Positions 5,503 to 10,474 of a stretch of DNA of 10,474 bases are shown piece after piece (position 1 is the stretch's first letter; each line of letters opens with the position of its first letter). Location of the stretch: assembly GCA_947463285.1 (NCBI GenBank), contig CANHTV010000090.1, positions 1 through 10,474 on the forward strand. Direction: 5' to 3'. The notes beneath the pieces were generated by a model. It saw nothing but the letters and a program-made list of their open reading frames with translations, was not told where the DNA came from and searched no databases. The position numbers and the translations under genes are program-made. The stretch comes from Verrucomicrobiaceae bacterium (GTDB taxonomy: Bacteria; Verrucomicrobiota; Verrucomicrobiia; Verrucomicrobiales; Verrucomicrobiaceae).

Positions 5503-8217
5503 TTACTTCAAGCTCAAGATAAATGCCTTCACGTCAGCAAACTCCTGAGGCTTCAGGATGAGGTTCATCGGAGGCATGGGGCTGATCGGTGTGGCGGTGT
5601 AGCCTTCGGCGAGCTTGGCGTTCGGGCTCACGAGGCTTTCGAGGATGTAGGCCTCGTCCTTGCGGCTGGCGATGCCATCCAGTGCGGGACCGACGGCACT
5701 GCCTTGTCCCTTTAGTAGGTGGCAGTTTTTGCAGGCGGCCACGGGGTGCTCCCAGAAGATTTTTTCACCACGCTTCGTGTCGCCCACAAGCTTGGATTCG
5801 TCTTCTTCAGCTTCGAGGATGAGTTCGCAGAGCTTCACGTCGTCGTAGTAGGTGTCGCCTTTGCCAACATGGAGGAGGTTGATGCTGGCCTTCGGGCGGT
5901 CTTTGCTGTTGAAGATGACCTCGACTTCGGTCCAGTCCTGATTGCGCGTGAGTTTCGGCGAAGTTTCAGCCCGTCCGATGTGATCGTTCAGGCTGGCTTT
6001 GCCACGGAAGGCGTGAGTCTTGACCCAGGCACTGAGTTTGTAGTCGGTGTTTGGTTTCAGGGCCACGTCTGCAAAGAAGCTGGTATCGGCATCGTCGCGG
6101 GTGATGACGCGGAAGCCGTGTTTGCCACTGTGGACCATCTTTGTGTCGATCACGATGCCCCACTGAGCGCTGTCATTTCCGGGACGCTTGCCGTAGTTGC
6201 GCAAAGCCCAGCCAACGGGTGTTTTTTTGTCAGCGGCGAGTTCTTCAAAGCCGGGATTTGGCAGCAAGTTCGGGCCCTCTTTGTAGTTCAGGGCTCCATG
6301 CTTCTTGCCGAGCATTTTGGCCGCTTCTGCCAGCCATTCGTCATTTTTCACGACAGGGTCAGCGGCAAGCTTTTTGACCAACGTTTTGATTTCCTCAGTC
6401 GTCGGGAAGTCTGCGAGCTTCACAAACGCCGCGAGGCGTGTGTTCAGATCAGGGTCTGAAAACACGCCAGAGCCAAAGAAGAGATCCTGCGCGGCTTTGT
6501 CGCTGCCGAGGGCGCGGATGGCGTTGCGGCGGAGTTTGGCATTTTTGGAGATGAGGGCTGCTTGGTGCGTTTTGGCATCGAGAGTGCCGCGTGCGTGTTT
6601 GACCCAAAGAGCATGGATTTCGGACAGATCGGAAGCGTCCGATTTATCGGAACCATTGACGATGCGCTGCTGTTTCAGCAGGCGGCTGTAGAGCGTATTC
6701 GTGTCTTTCTCGGCACCTTTGGCCACGATGCGATAGATGCGGCCGCGGCTGTGATCGCGCAGGTCATTCTCATGCGCACCGCCGACGCCCGTAGTCGCGA
6801 CGAAGCCGCCGCGTTCTTTGCTAGGCGTGGGATTGTGCTGAATGATGAAGTTTTGGAAATCGGCAACCCAGACCGCGCCATCGGGGCCGACTTCGGCATG
6901 CACGGGACTGTTCCATTCATCGCTGCTGGCGTAAATGTTGAAGGTGTCCAGCGCCTTGTAGCCTGCACCGTCGGGTTGCACGTCCATGAGAGACACGACC
7001 TTCATCGTGGGCTCGCAGACCATGGCCATGCCTTGGAAGCGCTTGGGCAAAGCGTCGCTGTAGATGAAGTTCGAGCCTGCGGCGGCGGTGTAGCCGCCCA
7101 TGACATCGACCTGGCGGAAGTTTGGCGTGATGGTGTGGCAGGTATCGACCACGTTGATCTTCTTCGCAGTCATGCCGCGGCTGCCTTCGGCGTAAGCCGT
7201 GGCTGGGATGCCACCGAAGAAAATGGGTGCGCCATTGGCGGTGCCGCCGAATTGATCACCCGCGTCGTTCGTGCTGTGGCCCCAGGCGTTGTTGGTGAAC
7301 TGATGCAGGAACTCGATGGCGCTGCCGTCCGCTTTGAATCGATACGTTCCCATCGCGAACTGATGTTGCTTTCCGCCGACGTAGCCTTCGATGCCGCTGT
7401 AGCCGACGCAGCCGTAGATCCAGTTGTCGAAGCCGTAGTGCAGGTTACTAGCTTGCGCGTGCGTGTCGCGAATGCCCCAGCAGTCGATGAGCACCTCGCG
7501 TTTGTCAGCTTTGTCGTCGCCGTCGGTGTCTTCAAGATAGATGAATTGCGGCGGTGCAGCCACGATGATGCCTTTGCGGGCAAAAACGATGCCGGTGGGC
7601 AGATTGAGCTTGTCGGCGAAGACGGTGAATTTGTCCGCTTTGCCATCGCCATCGGTGTCTTCGCAGATTTTCACGCTATCCTGCCCTTCGTGGTTTTCGC
7701 TGACGCCGTGTGGGTAGTCGCGAGTCTCGACGACCCAGCAGCGTCCGCGATCATCCCACGCAAAGGCGATAGGCTTCGCGATGTCCGGCTCCGCGGCGAA
7801 GAGCTTCAACTCGCAATCCGCCGGCACCTGAGTGCGCTCCATGCTGCCCTTGGGTGAAAACGGCTTCTGAAAAGTCAGTGGCTCCGCGCGCTTTTCGTAG
7901 TTCGCAACCTGAGGGTGCTTCTCGCGTTGTTCTGGCTCTCTTTGGGCCAAAAAGGCCTCGTAGGCGGCTTTGCGCTCTGGGGAAAGCTTTGCGAGGATGG
8001 CTTCGAGGCTCAGGTCATCACCAGCTTTCACGACGAGGTCGTAGCCTGCGTCCACTTTGTCCTTCGCGTAGTCAAAGTAGATGGCGTCACGTCCGAGGTC
8101 TCGCATCGCATTGTGCAGCAGAGCGGTGTCAGCACTTGGCGTGTCGAGGTAAAGGACGCGAATGGGCGCTGCGTGGGCCGAGACGAGTGCAGCGAGGAGG
8201 AACAGAAAGGATTTCAT
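5503..8217 (-). CDS. PVC-type membrane-bound dehydrogenase / haem-binding CxxCH protein with carbohydrate-binding-like domain
   Basis: A 904-residue exported protein. The ATG chosen gives a clean signal peptide (MKSFLFLLAALVSAHA, cleavage near 16); a GTG five codons upstream is less likely. Domains in order: a short Rossmann-like segment (about 18-65) resembling a cut-down ThuA domain; a helical linker; a beta-propeller sugar-dehydrogenase-like domain (about 127-500) typical of TIGR02604 proteins, with ETRDYPHG and two calcium-type loops, DTDGDGKAD (187-195) and DTDGDDKAD (230-238); a HEAT-like helical region (about 510-645); a jelly-roll domain like carbohydrate-binding modules (about 649-797, NLLPNPGFEE to YYDDVKL); and a cytochrome c domain with haem motif CKNCH (829-833) and a probable distal Met at 881 or 884 in SPMPPMN. 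The family probably oxidises sugars or other alcohols outside the cytoplasm and passes electrons to the haem. The substrate is unknown. The gap of 81 bases to the upstream GxxExxY gene makes cotranscription possible. Confidence 0.93.
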   Translation of the reverse strand: MKSFLFLLAALVSAHAAPIRVLYLDTPSADTALLHNAMRDLGRDAIYFDYAKDKVDAGYDLVVKAGDDLSLEAILAKLSPERKAAYEAFLAQREPEQREKHPQVANYEKRAEPLTFQKPFSPKGSMERTQVPADCELKLFAAEPDIAKPIAFAWDDRGRCWVVETRDYPHGVSENHEGQDSVKICEDTDGDGKADKFTVFADKLNLPTGIVFARKGIIVAAPPQFIYLEDTDGDDKADKREVLIDCWGIRDTHAQASNLHYGFDNWIYGCVGYSGIEGYVGGKQHQFAMGTYRFKADGSAIEFLHQFTNNAWGHSTNDAGDQFGGTANGAPIFFGGIPATAYAEGSRGMTAKKINVVDTCHTITPNFRQVDVMGGYTAAAGSNFIYSDALPKRFQGMAMVCEPTMKVVSLMDVQPDGAGYKALDTFNIYASSDEWNSPVHAEVGPDGAVWVADFQNFIIQHNPTPSKERGGFVATTGVGGAHENDLRDHSRGRIYRIVAKGAEKDTNTLYSRLLKQQRIVNGSDKSDASDLSEIHALWVKHARGTLDAKTHQAALISKNAKLRRNAIRALGSDKAAQDLFFGSGVFSDPDLNTRLAAFVKLADFPTTEEIKTLVKKLAADPVVKNDEWLAEAAKMLGKKHGALNYKEGPNLLPNPGFEELAADKKTPVGWALRNYGKRPGNDSAQWGIVIDTKMVHSGKHGFRVITRDDADTSFFADVALKPNTDYKLSAWVKTHAFRGKASLNDHIGRAETSPKLTRNQDWTEVEVIFNSKDRPKASINLLHVGKGDTYYDDVKLCELILEAEEDESKLVGDTKRGEKIFWEHPVAACKNCHLLKGQGSAVGPALDGIASRKDEAYILESLVSPNAKLAEGYTATPISPMPPMNLILKPQEFADVKAFILSLK

Positions 8218-8298
8218 GGCTGGTTGGATCACGGCAGATTTTACGCGTGAAAGCCAGCTAGATCTTCTGACATGTTTTGGGTGAAATCAGACAGCGCC

Positions 8299-8700
8299 TT
8301 ATTTTTCAGGCGAGCTTTCAGTGCGTCGTTTCAAGACAAAGCGCTCAATGCCTTTGCGCATGACAGCGACCTGAAAGTTCACCAGCAGACCGGTTTTAAA
8401 GCCTCCAAGACGCAGGTGTGACTGCATTTTTTTCCGTTCCAAATCAGACACACTGTCAGTCGCGAGCACCTGAACCAGCAGGCCATCATCGACGACGAGA
8501 TCTAGGGTGGAAGCGCTCTGAATCAAGTGTCCCCGATAATCAAAACTCAGTGGTTTTTGTCTCGCCACTTTCAGTTCGAGACCTCGCAGCTCGACCGCGA
8601 GACATTCCTCATAGGCCTCGCGGCACAAGCCGGGGCCAAGGGTGTGATGGACGGTCATGCAGGCACCGGCCACCAAGTGAGGAAGATCAGCAGAAATCAT
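8299..8700 (-). CDS. GxxExxY-type protein (PDDEXK_3-like, diverged)
   Basis: A 133-residue protein aligned along its length with the GxxExxY family: HHTLGPGLCREAYEECLAVELR (18-39 region), an RQKPLSFDYRGHLI strand (47-60), DLVVDDGLL (67-75), QSHLRLGGFKTGLLVNF (93-109) and KGIERFVL (116-123). The family is placed with PD-(D/E)xK-type folds; its usual core is D then V-E-L-K. Here Asp67 is kept, but the ELK position reads Gln77-Val78-Leu79, so the presumed metal-binding Glu and Lys are gone. The naming motif is also altered, with Gly-Leu-Cys-Arg-Glu-Ala-Tyr putting the Glu one residue late. Nuclease activity is therefore unlikely and the role is unknown. It starts 42 bases after the response regulator stop on the same strand, so it is probably in that operon. 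No signal peptide or membrane segment is seen. Confidence 0.82.
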   Translation of the reverse strand: MISADLPHLVAGACMTVHHTLGPGLCREAYEECLAVELRGLELKVARQKPLSFDYRGHLIQSASTLDLVVDDGLLVQVLATDSVSDLERKKMQSHLRLGGFKTGLLVNFQVAVMRKGIERFVLKRRTESSPEK

Positions 8701-8742
8701 AAGCGGATGATAGGCGGCAATGCTCCCGAGTGAAGGATAAAG

Positions 8743-9393
8743 TTAGAGTCGATCCCGCTGCTCGATCCACTGCACGGCATAGCGGACAAGGGCCGCGCCG
8801 TCTGTAATAGCGAGTTTATCTTTAATGTGCGCGCGGTGAGCCTCGACCGTACGGGCACTGATGCTGAGTTTTTCAGCGATGAGCTTGGTCGCGACGCCCT
8901 GACCGATCATCCCAAGCACTTCCAGCTCGCGATCTGTGAGTGTTTCGATGGCTGATGCCGCAGCTTTTTGTCTCTGCCCCGTGACCTGCTCCAGCATCCG
9001 GCTGGCCATGGCATCGCTGACATAAATGCCGCCACTGAGCACTTTTCGCGCTGCGGTGATGAGATGGTCAGCTGCAGCCTCCTTCATGATGTAACCTCGT
9101 GCGCCAGCTCTCAGCGCACGTTCTCCATACATGGCCTCGTCATGCATGGAGAGCACGAGGCAAAGCGTTCCCGGATACATGGCCTGAATGTCTTTGAGAA
9201 GTTCGAGGCCGTTTTTATCAGGCAATGTCAGGTCAATAACCACAAGATCCGGCTGATGCTCCCCGACGGCAATCAAGCCATCACGGGCATTTCCGGCCTC
9301 GGCACAGACATCGAGACCTTCTTCACTGCGGATCAACTGGGCGAGCCCGTGACGCATGATGGGGTGGTCATCGATGAGCAGCAGCCTCTTCAC
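8743..9393 (-). CDS. NarL/FixJ-family response regulator (REC plus LuxR-type HTH)
   Basis: A 216-residue transcription regulator. The receiver domain (about 1-118) has the acidic pair Asp8-Asp9 in LLLIDDHP, phospho-acceptor Asp54 in VVIDLTLPDKNG, the switch Ser82 (LVLSMHD) and Lys104 (GYIMKEA). The DNA-binding LuxR-type helix-turn-helix starts at LTDRELEVL (152-160), with recognition helix region SARTVEAHRAHIKDKL (179-194). Phosphorylation by the adjacent kinase should drive DNA binding. I place the start at GTG 9391-9393, giving MKRLLLIDDH, the usual family start. This GTG overlaps the kinase TGA stop as GTGA, a classic translational coupling. An in-frame ATG at 9445-9447 would add 18 Pro/His-rich residues and a 58-base overlap, and is a less likely alternative. 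Its target genes cannot be read from the sequence; the downstream GxxExxY and PVC cytochrome genes on the same strand are candidates by position only. Confidence 0.93.
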   Translation of the reverse strand: MKRLLLIDDHPIMRHGLAQLIRSEEGLDVCAEAGNARDGLIAVGEHQPDLVVIDLTLPDKNGLELLKDIQAMYPGTLCLVLSMHDEAMYGERALRAGARGYIMKEAAADHLITAARKVLSGGIYVSDAMASRMLEQVTGQRQKAAASAIETLTDRELEVLGMIGQGVATKLIAEKLSISARTVEAHRAHIKDKLAITDGAALVRYAVQWIEQRDRL

Positions 9394-10474
9394 GCACGAT
9401 TCCGGCGCTGGGGCAGCTTTTGAGGTATGGGGATGGGGACTTGGCATCGGACCAGGGTGCCACCAAAGTCATCATGCTCGATGGCGAACGTTCCACCCAC
9501 CATTCGAGCGCGATGGCTCATGGTCAAGAGGCCCATGCCAGTGCTTTTTCCTGGAATGTTGTCAGGAATACCGACGCCGTTGTCGCGAATGATGAGGTGC
9601 AGTTCAGTCTCCTCTTGTGACAGTGTGATCTCGATGCGGTCAGCGCGGCTGTGTTTGATGGCATTTGCCACAGCTTCCTGGGCGATGCGGAAGATCTGCG
9701 TGGCCACCTTATTATCAGGCACCTGCACAGGACGGTCACAGTGGAAGGGGCAGCTGACGCGGAAGATTCGCTGCGTACCCTGGGCCAAATCAGCCAGAGC
9801 TGCCATGAGGCCTGCGGAATCCAAGACGACAGGCATCAGACCACGAGACATCTCACGAGCGCGCACATTGGCATGGGTGACGAGGCGGACGATTTCCTCC
9901 AGATTCGAGGCCTCCTCTGAGCTGTTTTTTTTTAAAGACTGATGGGCAACCTTGGCCAAGCAACCAATCGCCGCAAGTTGCTGGCAGAGGTCATCATGGA
10001 TGTCTTGGCCGATGCGATGCTGTTCCTCTTCACTGATCTGGAGAATTTTTTCTTCCAGCACTTTCCGGTCTGTCAGATCACGGATGATGCCTGTGAAAAC
10101 CCTGCGTCCATCTTGGAGAATGACCTCACCAACACTAAGATCGAGTGGGAAAATAGTTCCGTCCTTGCGCTGCCCCACGGCCTCACGCCCGATGCCGATG
10201 ATTTTCTTTACACCCGTATTTTTATAATTCTGCACATAGCCATCGTGCTTATCCCGATATGGCTGCGGCATGAGCATGCGGATGTTTTGGCCGATCATCT
10301 CCTCCTTGATGTAGCCAAAAATGCGTTCAGTGGCAGTGTTGGCTGTCTCGATGATGCAGGCCTCACTCATGGTCAGGATGGCATTCACCGCCGTCTCGAC
10401 GATGGCACGACTGCGCTTCTCAGAGGTGATGAGGGCATCACGAGCGGCTTGCAGATCCGTGACATCGCGTCCGA
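9390..10474 (-). CDS. PAS sensor histidine kinase, NarL-type (HisKA_3), 5' truncated by window edge
   Basis: The frame is open to the right edge, so only the last 360 or so residues are visible (numbered here from the first complete codon at 10472). GRDVTDLQAARDAL at the start is the end of an earlier PAS/PAC domain. A complete PAS domain follows (about 23-135). It resembles FixL: MPQPYRDKHDGY, then IIGIGREAVGQRKDG and FPLDLSVGE. His76 aligns with the proximal haem ligand of Bradyrhizobium FixL (His200), and the Arg of GIGR aligns with Arg220, which contacts bound oxygen. The dimerisation/phosphotransfer domain has the HisKA_3 motif DIHDDLCQQL with phospho-His159 (codon 9996-9998). The ATPase domain shows QEAVANAIKHS (N box, Asn270), DNGVG (297-301) and GMGL (312-315). 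FixL itself uses a different (HisKA) core. No membrane helix is visible in this part. A run of nine A residues interrupts the coding strand at 9925-9933. It is translationally coupled to the response regulator. Confidence 0.93.
   Translation of the reverse strand, partial: GRDVTDLQAARDALITSEKRSRAIVETAVNAILTMSEACIIETANTATERIFGYIKEEMIGQNIRMLMPQPYRDKHDGYVQNYKNTGVKKIIGIGREAVGQRKDGTIFPLDLSVGEVILQDGRRVFTGIIRDLTDRKVLEEKILQISEEEQHRIGQDIHDDLCQQLAAIGCLAKVAHQSLKKNSSEEASNLEEIVRLVTHANVRAREMSRGLMPVVLDSAGLMAALADLAQGTQRIFRVSCPFHCDRPVQVPDNKVATQIFRIAQEAVANAIKHSRADRIEITLSQEETELHLIIRDNGVGIPDNIPGKSTGMGLLTMSHRARMVGGTFAIEHDDFGGTLVRCQVPIPIPQKLPQRRNRA

Noticed and set aside
5719..6459. Open frame of 246 codons on the plus strand
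   Set aside because: Antisense to the C-terminal half of the PVC dehydrogenase, with no protein-family character.
6562..7857. Open frame of 431 codons on the plus strand
   Set aside because: Fully antisense to the PVC dehydrogenase. Its Val/Ala/Asp-rich composition is what the reverse complement of a GC-rich gene gives, and it has no family motif.
8218..8298. Short inverted repeats (TCTGA/TCAGA, GCTGG/CCAGC) between the GxxExxY and PVC dehydrogenase genes
   Set aside because: Stems of five bases with long loops and no T tract; not enough to call a terminator or operator.
1..10474. Mobile element, defence island, CRISPR or biosynthetic cluster
   Set aside because: No transposase, integrase, repeat-spacer array, terminal repeats or characteristic enzyme sets are visible; the GxxExxY protein alone is not evidence of a defence system.

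Overview
The window looks like chromosomal DNA from a Verrucomicrobiota bacterium (Verrucomicrobium/Prosthecobacter-like). The placement rests on a PVC-type membrane-bound dehydrogenase/haem-binding CxxCH protein, a secreted DUF6807 (PmoA-like) protein, a DUF5069 protein, a GxxExxY protein of a diverged subtype, and start codons that mostly lack a well-placed Shine-Dalgarno sequence. I see no rRNA, tRNA, insertion sequence, CRISPR array or phage gene. The region reads as ordinary chromosome with several unusual domain variants.

Layout, left to right. The 3' end of a dihydrolipoamide-dehydrogenase-type flavoprotein (+) ends at 215 and is followed by a hairpin. A secreted DUF6807 protein (-) and a membrane-anchored azurin-like blue copper protein (+) diverge from a gap of about 300 bases. 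The copper protein ends at a strong intrinsic terminator that separates it from convergent nadC (-). nadC diverges from a DUF5069 gene (+), whose end nearly meets that of a family 2 glycosyltransferase (-). The glycosyltransferase diverges from a rhomboid-fold membrane protein (+) with a C-terminal zinc ribbon and no visible catalytic residues. That gene runs convergently into a 904-residue PVC-type cytochrome/dehydrogenase (-). Upstream of the latter, on the same strand, lie a GxxExxY protein, a NarL/FixJ-type response regulator and a PAS histidine kinase that runs off the right edge.

How the genes may work together. The kinase and regulator overlap by four bases (GTGA) and form a clear two-component pair. 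The kinase's complete PAS domain resembles the oxygen-sensing haem PAS of FixL and keeps the proximal haem histidine and one key arginine, so an oxygen or redox input is plausible. The azurin-like protein and the c-type cytochrome dehydrogenase are both extracytoplasmic electron carriers. With the secreted DUF6807 protein they fit an organism that oxidises sugars or glycan breakdown products outside the cytoplasm. That any of these genes are controlled by the two-component system is inference only.

No clearly new multi-gene system is visible. The best leads are the FixL-like sensor in a NarL-type kinase, the inactive rhomboid with a zinc ribbon, the carbohydrate-binding-like domain inserted in the PVC cytochrome, and the GxxExxY protein that has lost its nuclease-like E-x-K motif.
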